From contig MU859090.1 of the NCBI GenBank assembly GCA_033297205.1, positions 62,001 through 126,000 on the forward strand: 64,000 nt of DNA. The letters run 5' to 3'. How positions within the stretch are numbered: the first letter of the stretch is position 1; every line of letters starts with the position of its first letter. Positions 21,017 to 32,051 of this stretch are shown here, one piece after another. The translations under genes and the position numbers were made by a program. The stretch comes from Pseudoneurospora amorphoporcata (lineage: Eukaryota > Ascomycota > Sordariomycetes > Sordariales > Sordariaceae). Below the pieces are notes generated by a model that saw only the letters and a program-made list of their open reading frames with translations, ran no database searches and had not been told where the DNA came from.

Positions 21017-23944
21017 TCAAAAAACACTAACGTGTCCCAACCCCCCACCAACCGCCTTCACCCTCCCGTCAATCCTCAACGGGCTCCTCTCATAAACCAC
21101 AAAGTGCCCTTCCTCAACCTTGGGCTCCTTCGCCCCCAAAATCTTGTACACATTCCCACTAACCAGCGCCAACGCGCCCTTCTCGCTCAACTTTCCGCCT
21201 CCATTCGCATACGCGATGCCGGCCAACAATCCGAGGTCCCTCACCAGCCAGTCCTCCTCCAAACCAATGGCCGTAGTGACACCAGCATCGATAAGGACAT
21301 CAATAGCCGTGCCGTTGGTGAGCGGCGCACCCGAGAGCGCGCGACGCTGGTCCCACGAGGTGGCGTAGCTCTGGAGCGGAGCGAGGACGACGCCGACGTG
21401 CGCGGCAGCGAGGTCATGGGCAACGAGGTGGGATTCGGCGCCGCCGAAGATGGCGAGATGAATCTTGGTGCCGGTGACGGCCTCGACGTCCTGCTTGACG
21501 CGGAGGGCGGCGGCCATGATGTCGGCGTTATGGATGGTGAGGACGAGGGGAAGGGAGCCGTTGACGACCTTTTGGAGGAAAGTGGACTCGGCGTAGACGT
21601 CGGCGGGCTCGACGGTTTCGTTCTTCTTGAGCTTGGTGGCGGCTTGGAGAAGCTTGCGGCGGAGGGCACCAACGGCCGCGGAGAGGGAGGGGATGCCCTC
21701 GGCTTCTTTGGCATTGGGGTCTAGGCTGTAGTGGACGGCGACGTCGCTGGCGAAGATGGCGCCCTTGGCGAGGGAGTTGGTGGCGCCGGTCAGGAAGCCG
21801 ACGCTGGTGCCGTGGTGGGTCTTGCCGTCGGTGAACTTGGGGGCGGTGATGGCCTTGGTGACGCCGTACTTGTAGGCAGTGTGCAGCTTCTTGGTGTCGA
21901 GGGCGAGCGCATCCTCGGCGCGGGTGAAGACGTTGACGTTATCGCCGTTGTCGGTCGAGTCTTCGGCGTCGATGGCGTTTAGGCCGATCTGAGAGCCCAA
22001 GGCCGTGAAAGAAGCAGTGAAGTGGCCGTCCCTGAGCTGGACGACGGGGATTTTGGCGGTAGTTGCCATGCGCACCTCATCGGCACAGACGCCAACGCAA
22101 ACGACCTTGCCGTTGCGGATGACGGCGCTGTACAACTCTGTGTCCTTGCTTTCGCCCTTGACCTCAATGTCACCAAGAACCTTGGTGATGCCACGGAAGA
22201 CAACCGAGTTCATGTCGACGGGTTCCTCGACAATGGTAGCAGCGCTCTCGTCGGGGAAGATCAACTTGGGAACCGGCTTCTTCAACTCGATAGGGTTCTC
22301 GTATTGGGCAGTTCCGTCAATCCACACCTGCACGGGAGTAGCGCCGACCTCGAGAGGATCACTGTCCCAGACCACGACATCGGCGTCAAATCCAGGCTTG
22401 ATCTTGCCGAGTCTGTTGCCAAAGCCGAGACGCTCAGCCGGAGCGGTGGTCACCGAGGCAAGGGCAGCGTGGTAGGGCAAGCCGTACTTGTGGCCCTTGG
22501 CGGCCTCGAACAGGACGTGCTGGGCGTTGAGGACCGGGTTGTCGCTAACATAGATGGGCGTCAAGCCGTTGTCCCAAAGGTACCTTCCGGCAAACTCGGA
22601 ACCGACGAAGGACTCGGCCTTGTAGTACATGTTGTCGGCAAAAATGGCCGACGCGGGGGGGTCACCACCATAGGCGCGCTTGAGGATCTGACCGTTGCAT
22701 TAGCAACATGATAGCCGATGAAATTCTCTCTGACTTACCTCTGGTACCAAATAGGTCTGATGGGCATGATGGAACGCCCGGACCTTGAACTTGAACTCGT
22801 TGGTGTGGTCGACGAAAGCCTCGAGATCGGGGATGGTGTAGCAATGAGTGTTGAGGTGAATCTGGCCACGCAACAAGGCACCAAGCGATTCCCACTTGAG
22901 TTCCTGGGGAAGATAGCCTTTCACGTTCTGCACGCCGACTGCAGCGGCGTTATCACACCAATCATCCTGGTCGCGCACCAGCTTGGCCGCCTGCTCAAAG
23001 GCGTGACGGAACTCCCAGCTCTCGCCCATACGGCTGGTAGGGCCCTGGGTTCCGACTCTCCCGTAAACGCGCTTAGCGTTCTCACCGCAGGCCATCTTCA
23101 TGAACCTCCAGTTGCGTTCGGGGTCAGCCAGCATGTCGGCAGCACTGGTCTCGTTGCGACCGTCGGGCTTGCCAACAGCCAGCTTGATGGCGTAGGCCTC
23201 ACCACCCATGTTGTTGCCCGACCCAGGAAGGACCAAGCTGGTGGTGACACCGCCAGACTTGATGACCTGGATCTGGTGGTCATTGGGCTGGATGCCGTCG
23301 ATGGCGCGGACGAAGGGGGTGATATCGGCCGAGAGTTCGTTGGTATCTTCGTTTCCGTCAAGGCTGGGCAGCGAGTCTACGCCGGCATGGCTGTGCATGT
23401 CGATGATGCCGGCGGTAAGGGGACGGCCCTTGGCATCAAAGACGTGGGTGCCCTTGGGCAGGCTGGAAGCGGCAATGTCGGACTCAACCTTGCTGATGAG
23501 GCCATACTCAAGGTAGACGTCGGCCTTGATCCAGCCGTAGCCCTTGCCATTGCGAGCATCGGCAGCAGAGGTGCCCTTGGCCGGCTCTCCGACCCAGACG
23601 GTGGCGTTCTTGATGAGGGTGGGGGCATGGCCGTCGATGTAGCGGGCGTTCTTGTCGCGGCCCTCGCCGATGGGGTCCTGGGGTTTCTGGCGCAGCTTTG
23701 AGCAGGTGGCGAGGTCGTCGTGCAAGCGTTGCACCGACAAGCCGTGGACCGTGACGTTGCCGTTAACGGGCTCGGAGCGCGAGGGGAGCTGTTTCCACTG
23801 GGCGTAGGCAATGAAACCCATGCAAGCGGCGACGGCGAGGAACTTGAGGCCTCTGGACCGGCGCAGAATCTTGTTCCTCTTCCATGCCGGAGGGGGAGGC
23901 GCTATGGCGCTGTACGGGGGCAGCCCGCCGCCCTTGTCGTCCAT
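21017..23944 (-). CDS. Membrane-anchored tandem amidohydrolase (CE9-like)
   Basis: Exons 22739-23944 and 21017-22687 join in phase 0 across a 51-nt intron, giving 958 residues. After a basic N-tail, one helix (FLAVAACMGFIAYAQW, about residues 35-50) makes this a likely type II membrane protein. The first half is a metal-dependent amidohydrolase of the type often annotated as carbohydrate esterase family 9. It has the HxH motif in GIIDMHSHAGVD (H184, H186), a His-rich strand (HLNTHCY; FHHAHQTYLVPE, about 361-402), and the closing block GFGNRLGKIKPGFDADVVVWDSDPL near residues 490-515. From about residue 540 a second amidohydrolase-like region repeats this layout but lacks an HxH pair; it ends with LVSGNVYKILG and HFVVYERSPL. 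The substrate is unknown. The ATG at 23944 precedes the anchor; an in-frame ATG at 24091 would add 49 residues. Confidence 0.85.
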
Positions 23945-25044
23945 TTGTTGTTGGTGTTGTTCCGTTTGTTTTGATGGTGATACTTTCCCGGCCCTTGTCC
24001 CCACAACAAGGTCTCCAGCTGGTTTGTGGAAGGACGGGAGGAAGGAGGTTGGAACTTGTTGGACTGCCGCCCGCGGGGAAAAGACCAACAAATTTGTAGC
24101 ACTCGAGGGGCGCTACAACTGCCTGGAGATGTCGTGCGTGATGCGACACGCGGACAGCTCTCGGAGGTGCAAACAACACAAAGATGTAACTGTGAGGAGT
24201 AAAGCGGGGGAGTTCATCCATTTGGCGTGCTACGATTGGTCAATTGAGTCCAGGTACCCGCCATGGTAAATTCGTCATCCAATGGCTGACTGCCCTGCCT
24301 TGCTACAGGACCCAATTCGGAAGGTGCGCGGGACTCGGCATTGATAATGTCATCATGTCCAAGGTACCTACCGTATGCAGCGATTATCGGGAGCTAACAG
24401 TCTAGCCGGCAAACATGGCGACCAAGTGTTAGCGTAAGATGGAAGGCTTTCTTGCATGCACGACTTTTGTAAATGGCGCGGTTTGAGATGGGATTTCCAA
24501 CCACGATACCTCTACCTAATCTCAGCTTCACATCAAATTGTCACATTCAGACATCCTCGACACACCAATCCACGCTAGTGTAGTCCGAGGCCCAGTACGG
24601 CGCCCATCAGAGAAGAAAGCAGCGCTTACGACTGTGTCTCGGCAACGTCGTCGATACAGCATTGTCGTCATGGAACGCGTTCACCAGCCACGGCAACATG
24701 GCGGTGCAGGATTAGACCGAAGCAGACAGTCATCAGTAACCTCCGAATCTCATTGAGCTGACATGTATTATGAATACCGCTCGCCCAAGCCACGATGGGG
24801 TTCAAGACGCTGGGCGCACGACAGATGCTAACGACACGGGCAACACTTGTTTCACCAGGTGCCTCAAGTTGCGGGACACAGGGAGGTTGAAGTTCAACAA
24901 CAGATGGCTGGGTATCCGTCGTTGATGGACTGGACCCAAAGAAGAGAAAAGTGCCGGAATCCTTACCACTCACTCCTTTCCTGCTCCGGCGAATCCCATC
25001 CAGCATACACTTATCGGAATCGCCAATCGAAAGACCGCGAGGCA
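23945..25044. other. Divergent intergenic region
   Basis: Upstream of the amidohydrolase (-) and the small membrane protein gene (+). A minus-strand frame continues to 24091 as a possible N-terminal extension of the amidohydrolase. No other gene or RNA is seen. Confidence 0.5.
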
Positions 25045-25600
25045 ATGCCCCTTTTCAGCACCACCCATATCCTCCGTTCCAGCTGTCTGTGGTCCGGCTT
25101 GAGTTTGGCTTGGGCCCTCCCGCCACCTCCTCACCCAAACATGTTGAGCACGAGGTCGAAACCTCCCAAGCTTCAGTCATCATGGAATATCATGGGCGCT
25201 CTTTTTCCTTGCGTCGTCATCATCATTGCCGTCTACTTTTTCGCCCAACACTGCTACGTACGAGCAAATCGTGGGTTTGATCAGGTCGAATCTCCTCAAT
25301 GGACTTCATCACAACTGGGCGAAGACGGGTATGTCAGAGAAAGACCAAATCACCATATGAGTTTTGACGCACTGACTCAACGTTACCATCCCCAGCCCTG
25401 ACTACCAAGTCGTGTGGCTGTCAGACATACTAGGCGTTATGGTGACGAGTGATAGGGAGATCGTCGGTATGGCTCGTCGGCAGCCTCCCGAAGAAGAAGA
25501 AGAAGAAGAAGAAAGTTCGTCTAGGACAACCATGACCACATCCACTTCGTCGGCTTCATCAAGCGCGGCACCGGTACCCCCAACGCTGCACGCCTTCTAA
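25045..25600 (+). CDS. Small single-pass membrane protein, unknown function
   Basis: Exons 25045-25328 and 25396-25600 join in phase 2 across a 67-nt intron (GTATGT...CCCAG), giving 162 residues. The start is MPLFSTTHILR; a proline patch (ALPPPPHP) follows, then a helix (IMGALFPCVVIIIAVYFFAQ, about residues 49-68). Exon 2 continues with DYQVVWLSDILGVMVTSDREI and a Glu run of eight residues, then a Ser/Thr-rich tail ending PPTLHAF. I recognise no family. The join is supported by consistent phase and good splice sites, but a later start (MLSTRSK) is possible. Confidence 0.55.
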
Positions 25601-27501
25601 TGACGAGATTCAAACGGATTCGATCCGAGGGTGGAGAGAGAAAGGGGCTGGTACCCGAGATGATGCGTAGGGTGGATGGCAGACCAACAGCATCATTTAT
25701 GACAGAGGCAAATGAATCCTTGGCCTGCTATGGGTTACAGATACCTACGCGAAGCTGGTCAATTCCACGGTCTGGGACCCACCTTGTTGGAGTCACGATG
25801 GGCTGCACGTGAGATACACGCTATGCAGGGCTGTGGATGCGAGAATCCTTGTCCGCCTGTTCGGGCTCCGAAGCGAAAAAGACACGAAGACGAGATGGAG
25901 TTCGCCGGCGAAGCTCAATCTTGTTGGTCCACACATCAACACAGTCCAACTTGAGCCGAGCTTTTGAAGATTGAGCTGTATTCCTTGACAGGTTGATTGC
26001 TTGAGGCGCATTGCAACGTGCGAGCCCGAAAACACTCGCGGCCTGCCCCAGCCCCTTTAAACCCCATTTCGCTTTCCTTCCTTGTCTCTATCCAGTGAGT
26101 GTGGGTGACGAGGTGCTTTGCGCTGACCCTTTGCCCGTTGAGTTTGTATCGCGGGCTCCCCATCGTCATGTATCGTGATCGGCTTCGGATCACTGAAGGG
26201 ATCTGCCATGACCTGTGCGCTTCCCGTCCGTCTCTCACCATCTGTTCGCCCTACCGTTCGTGGGGTCTTCGGCTCCCTCAAGATCTTCATACACAAGTCC
26301 CACACCCCCTCAGAATTTCGTCCAGGACACGCATGGCATCCCGACTCGGTCCTGCAGCCCGTACCCAAAAGACACCACGCTGCAATGCCACTACCTATAG
26401 GTAGCCGAAACATTGTTGAATTGCGCTGCAATTTGAAGGCAGGAACCGAAAAGGGCGGACACAGCGTCTTTGTCCCTTTGGTTTAGCGCGGTGTGCTCGG
26501 GGGCGCAAACCTGAGGTCCCGACAGTCTTGCTGATCGACAACTAAATTATCTCGAAACAGTTGGTCTCTTCATTAGCCAAGTCAGCCGCTGCAACGCCGG
26601 CGTTTCTCTTCTGCAACAGTCTCGCCGACCTAACTGGCCTCTCTGCCCAAATCTCGTCATCCCAAGCCGCGGAAAACCCACGCTGCTGCCGTGCCCGCCA
26701 AGGGTGATTGTTGAAAACATGGAGTTTGCGTGATCATACGGCCAAAAGGGTAACATCCTCGTCGTCGAGCTCGGGTTGCGTCGTGCCCAGTGTGTCCCCT
26801 GAGGGCAACAAATGATGGGTGCCAAGCGGGCGCTACGGGGAAGTCGAAATTGGGGGAAGATGGCACTATGCCGGCCTGGGAATAGCGTCAGGTACAGACG
26901 TCCCTTCGAAAAGGGCCGTCTCGTCGATCTTTACCGAATCTAGGGTGGCTTCCACCCAACTGTCTTCACTCTTCAATCCTTTCCTCAACTCCTGGTCTCA
27001 TTTTCCCTGCTCCCAACCGGGACAGCCGCGGGATGCCATGGATGAGACACCACTTGCACGGCTCAAATCGCCGGGCAACAGAGGCCCATGTGCAGTCCAT
27101 GCATTGAAGTATTGACTGAGTTGCTTTTTTCCACTTTGCTTTACCGTCCAGGCCTAGCTCGCAACATCCACGTGCCCGGATGTAACTGCTTGTAAAGAAT
27201 CCGGATTCTATACAGGACCCATCTTCAATGCCACCGGGCTAGATATCCTTTTAGGCTCTATCACCTCCGTTTCATGCTGCTAAATCCGTCTTGTCTGTTC
27301 TCTTCCTCTCTTCTCCGTCTCCTAATCATATCTCAAGATCCATTAGATCCCTTCACTCTTTTGGGACTTGGATACTTGCCACTCGTTTGATAATAGTATA
27401 GCGTCCGCGATATCCATACTCAATGACCGTCGGACAGCTTCAACAAAACAACCACGCCCAAACATCAGTCATCAACCTACGACACAGAGACCAGTTGAAG
27501 G
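25601..27501. other. Intergenic, no gene recognised
   Basis: About 1.9 kb between two plus-strand genes. Frames of about 100 codons at 26057-26486 lie on both strands and show no domain. The stretch just before 27501 looks like a fungal leader. Confidence 0.45.
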
Positions 27502-29438
27502 ATGGACAATCAAGATGGGTTCGGCCATTCATTAGAAAAGCGGTTGGTCAACGAATTCTTTGATAAGCTCTCCAGCCCATGGTGCAAGGCTTTTCCCAAG
27601 ACACCGGGGTGTCCTAAGCCAGAAGAGCCAGTGGAGGAGGCACCGCCAGCCACGACGCCAACGCCAACACCGGCACCTGCACCTGTTGCAACTCAGCCTC
27701 CTGCAGTTGTAGCACCCCCTCCGGTCGAAACAAAGACACAACCCGCGAGTCCTCCTGTGACCACACAACCGCCGATAGTGGTAGCACCGCCAGCCACTAC
27801 TGCTCCCGCAGTCGCGAAGCCTTCGACAACCAGCATTACTCCTCAACCACCCAAGGAACCCGAACAAGCGCCGGTATCAAATCCTGGATCGGGCTCAAGT
27901 GGGGAATCTGGGCAGGGCAACGGATCCGGAAACGGCTCTGGCTCGAATGGTGCGGACAAGGGTAACGTTGGGAATGCTGGGAGTGTAGGCTCCGGCTCTG
28001 GCAAGGAAACCACGGTGCCGGTCGGATCTGACAACGGCAACAACGCCGCCGTTCCACCGCCGAATGTGACCACAGAGAAGGCTGAAGTACAGCCCACGGC
28101 TACTTCGGGCAGCCATGCTGTGAATGGAGTTCTTCCTGGAAAAATCCTCCTTGCCGCTCCAACGCCAGTTGCGAGTCATAAGCCATCCGAGTCAGGCGGC
28201 AACACCGCTGGGGATGACAGTGGTGATGCTCAGGATGGAGATAACTTGGTGCAGGTTTCTCAGCCTTCGGCCACTTCCCATCACTCAGCGATCCAGCATA
28301 ACGACCAATCTATTCCTACTACGCTCTCCACTGCATGGATCGCCGCAGGCACTCCAACAAGCATTCCGTCAGGACCCTCTGGAGAGAGCGCCGTCCCCGG
28401 ACAAGTAGCTGGATCTGATGATTCCTCATGGAACCCAGAGCTTAACCAGTTACCCACCCCCGGCTCAACCCCCACCAAAACTGGCGGAGGCGCAACCGCA
28501 AGCGAGACTCCCGCCGTAGAAGCACCCAAAACCAGCAATACGGGTCTAGTATCTGGTGTTGCCGGTGGTGTCGTCAGCAAGTCATCCCAACATCCATCCC
28601 TCCTCAAGACCTTCTCACTAACCTCCACCGCGCAGCCATCGTCATCCTCTTCTTGATCTTATTTGCTCTCCTCTTCAAATACCGCCGCACCACCTGCGTT
28701 CAAAACTTCCTCATCAAATACACCCCCTTCAGAGTAGCCGCCTACAGCAAGCGCGACAAGAAGCGCTCCTCTATGGGCAAAGGCCTTCTCTACGAAGACG
28801 AGCCATCATCACCCACCTCACCCACCATGCAAGAAAAGGGAAAAGCCATCGACTACGGCACCATGCTCCCCGCCCCCGTCTCCCAGCCCAGCCCCACCGC
28901 CCAGCGCTCTCCCACCAAAGCCACCCACGCACCACCCGCCATCGACACGACTCCCAGTGCTGGTGTCAGCGGTGCCATCGTCAAGTCCCCAAGGTCTCCC
29001 AGGTCCCCAACGCCCAATGGATGCCGTGACAGCATGTTCGAGCGCTCGCCCACTGGAATGTCCGATTACTTCCCCCAACCGCCCTCGCCTACACACTCCA
29101 ACCACTCACACCGTGACGCGCGCAACAGTGTCAACTCGTTAGGAGGTGTTAGTATCGCCAGCAGCGGCATCTTTTCGGCGTCGATGATGAGCTGGCCTGT
29201 GGCGCCGCCTTCTACTGCCGATAGTGCTACCATGTCCTCGAGGGCGTCGCCGCCGAGTACGAGCTACAGTAAGGCGACGATCCCGTTTCAGCCGTTGCAG
29301 CCTATGCCGCCTATGCCTGTGCCCGGGGGGTCACAGAGGCAGTCGGTGCTGGGGTTGACGAGGCAGCCTTCGCCGAAGGAAGGTGAGGCGGGCCCGTCGA
29401 ATTGGCGGGATAGTAGACCGGATTCGTGGGGGCTCTGA
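27502..29438 (+). CDS. Mucin-like single-pass membrane protein A
   Basis: Exon 1 runs from 27502 to about 28564 or 28567, and exon 2 from 28636 to 29438, joined in phase 1; the exact donor (GTGGTG or GTGTCG) is undecided. Length is about 621 residues. The N-terminus (LVNEFFDKLSSPWCKAFPKTPGCPKP) is followed by about 330 residues rich in Pro, Thr, Ser and Gly with repeated TQPP, PVVTQPPIV-like and GSGSG units, a likely O-glycosylated ectodomain. The helix (AIVILFLILFALLFKY) begins exactly at the intron, then RR. The cytosolic tail of about 250 residues is Ser/Pro-rich with a FSASMMSWPVAPPST motif. No N-terminal signal peptide is evident. Its tail and intron position match the gene at 34230-35737. 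A cell-wall sensor or surface role is an inference. Confidence 0.7.
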
Positions 29439-30481
29439 GTTCGGATGTGGTCTGATATGATTTGTTGCCTCTTTGAATTTGTTCAACTTGAAAAGGGCGG
29501 GGAAAAAAAAAAAAAAAAGAAAAAAAAAAAAAAAAAAAAAAGAAGAAAAGACACATAACGGATGATGAGCACACTCATACAAGGCAAGAAAGAGAAATTG
29601 TGGAAGAGAGTGATGCATGTCATGACAATGTGTAAACGGCCGATCGAAAAAAGCGCGTGGACTATGACTGCCGAATTCATTCCCTTTCGGATATTCCCTA
29701 TGTAGGTATATATTTCTTGTTTCTCCTGTTATTTAGTAAAGTAAGGTAGAGGTACCTACTACTACCTACCGCCGGGTCATTGAAGAAAAGATCACTAGAA
29801 GACATCGAAGGATAAGGAATTAGGTATACCTTGGGTTCGAAGCACAAAAGAATGTTATTACGCCTGCTACCTACTACCTAAGGTACCTACCTACCTTGAT
29901 AAGGTAAGGTAGTCTACATTCGTTACGTTAGTTACCTGTTAATGATATTGTGTAATGAAGTTGTAGCTCAGTGCTTCAAATCTTTCCCGATGATACATAC
30001 ATACCTACCTTCTACCAAAAACAGCTCGAATGAGTTTCATCTTGGGCTTTTTCACTACTCTACCTTACATACGGCATACCGCATGGCCAAAGTTCAGTTC
30101 CAGTGCATCTTTGTGGAGTCAAGTAAGGTATGTACTTGATGTTCTCGGTATGGCATCTTCTCAATGTCTAGCTACCTCGAGGTAGCTTCAAGCCCTCCGA
30201 GCTACCTGCTTCCTCCCCCAAAACCCAAGACACTTACCAGCCCTGATTAGGTAGGTACCCCTCCTCTACCAAGCCACAGAGATAGCAGCTAAAATTGAAA
30301 TGCAAGATGTGTGCGTCCTGTACTATGCTTCCCTTTCTTCCACTTCCGACACTCTAGCGTCCAATTTAAGGTCATGAATGTTGTGATGAGATTCAACACC
30401 TTAGACCCCTAACTTGCACCCTAAATACCTACCTCAACCCTAGTGCCCCTTCCGATCCATAAGGTACCTCTAGGTAGGTGC
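29439..30481. other. Convergent intergenic region with A tracts and TACCTACC repeats
   Basis: 3' flanks of mucin-like gene A (+) and the AYG1-like gene (-). Nearly uninterrupted A occupies 29503-29541 with a single G near 29519. Many TACCTACC/GGTAAGGT copies lie at 29745-29930 and 30000-30015. No gene is seen. Confidence 0.6.
29503..29541 (+). repeat. Poly-A tract with one interruption
   Basis: About 39 nt of A with a single G, in the 3' flank of mucin-like gene A. Confidence 0.8.
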
Positions 30482-32051
30482 TCACTTCGCCTTACCCGCC
30501 AACAACCTCAACTGATGCATCCAGTCCCCATCCAGCCCCAACAACTCATGAATCCACCTCAGAATAACCACAAAGCTCTCCGGCTCGCCCATATGCCAAC
30601 TTTCGCTCACGATCCTCGCCTCCTTCGGTCTTGCCCCAAACTTCAGCGCCAGCGTCAAATCCTCAATCGGGAAGATCCGATCCCACTCGCCATTAACCAG
30701 CAACATCCTGCTGCAACGCCCGTCCATGTCCGCCTTTGCGAGCGTCCCATCCAGCAGCAACGAGAACTTGCTCTGGGCTTCCCTCTTGAACGTCTCGACA
30801 TTGCCAGCACTCGCACTCGCACCCACACTCTCAGCGCCACACTCCCCGTCCACGTCCCTGTAGCCGAATTTCCAAGCCAGCGCGCCCGTCAAATCAAACG
30901 GGTACTCCAGCCCATCCACCTTATCCAGCCATCCTTCCTTATCGAACATGTGGTGGCACCCGCCCCCCAGACTCACGCACCCCAGGATCCGGTTGTGGTG
31001 CGTGTGCGCCGCCCGCAAGGCGTAATACCCGCCTGTAGAAAACCCCCAGACTACGATCTTGTGCGTGTCCACCCGCGGTTCATGCAGAGATACCCAGTCC
31101 AGAACAGAACTCCACTGCCGATCTGCACCCTCCGGATCCGACGCCAAGGCAGGACTGTCGCCCGTGCCGGGGATTTCCACCACGAGGGTGCCGACGCCTT
31201 TGTCGAGCCAGCCGCGCTGCCAGACGGCCAGCTCGGTGCGGTAGCCGTCTAGACCGGTCATGATGAGCACGAGGGGGCAGGGCGAGGCCGGAGAGGCGGC
31301 GGGCGGGATGAGGAGGTTCACGGGGATGGAGGAACCTTCATGTTGTTCTTCACTGGAGGAACTTGAAGGCAAGGCGTGGGTGTGCGGGATGAGGACCTGG
31401 TGGATGGGGTACTCCATTAGGCTGGCGCCCTGGTAGAACATGTGTTTGCCCTTTTGCCAGGCGAGGTTTTGGAGCGGGGAGCGGGGGATGGGAAAGCGGG
31501 CGATGCGGTAGACTGCCGACGCTCGGCTGGGTTGTGTATAGAGGTATGTTGTCAGCCACTCTTTAGTTTACGTTTCCGTCTAATTCTGGGATATCATAAA
31601 AGGTAAGGTAAGGTAAGGTAAGGCAGAGAGAGGTACAAACAGGTAATAATCCCTCGCCTTATCGGTATCCCCCTCCTGCTGAGCAATAGCTGCTTTCTGG
31701 CCGAGCTGCTCAGCTGTTCCGAAGAAGCAACTGGCGTATTCATCCCAGTCGTATGGCTCTTTCAGGCCTTTGGCTATGATGTGCTCGGCGATGGGCTGGA
31801 AGTCCTCGATGGAGCCGAACATGAAGGGGTAGATCCCCTTGGAGCACTTTTTGTCTTCTGTCAGTATCTGCTTTCCCACGCGGTATGTAGAGGTAGGTAG
31901 GTACCTATCTTACCGGATCTTTCCACTTGGTCTCCCACAGCTGCTGGAAGGAGTCATGATGGGGCATTCGATCGTTCATATGCCAGCCGTTGGGGTAGCG
32001 GGGGTCGTTGGGACTTTTACCCATGTTGGAGGATGAGGATGCGTGTGGCAT
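30482..32051 (-). CDS. AYG1-like alpha/beta hydrolase
   Basis: Related to the fungal pigment hydrolases of the AYG1/YWA1-shortening type, which act on polyketide precursors of DHN melanin; relatives also act on other substrates. Exons 31914-32051, 31641-31867 and 30482-31526 join in phases 0 and 2, giving 469 residues. The N-terminal lid region reads WETKWKDP|ILTEDKKCSKGIY, then RASAVYRIARFP. The hydrolase core has a nucleophile elbow GFSTGGYYA, an acidic region GEWDRIFPIED and a C-terminal SWHMGEP that could supply Asp and His of the triad. No polyketide synthase or other pigment gene lies in the window, so a pigment role is not supported by context. Start ATG at 32051. The second intron holds an AGGTA tandem repeat. 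Confidence 0.82.
31601..31623 (+). repeat. AGGTA tandem repeat in an intron
   Basis: Four to five AGGTA units, lying in the second intron of the AYG1-like gene. Confidence 0.75.

Noticed and set aside
21731..23701. Long plus-strand frames (for example 327 codons at 22718-23701, 229 codons at 22022-22711)
   Set aside because: They lie antisense to the amidohydrolase coding sequence and have valine/leucine/glycine-rich shadow composition without a domain.
30443..31252. 269-codon plus-strand frame
   Set aside because: Antisense shadow of the AYG1-like hydrolase.
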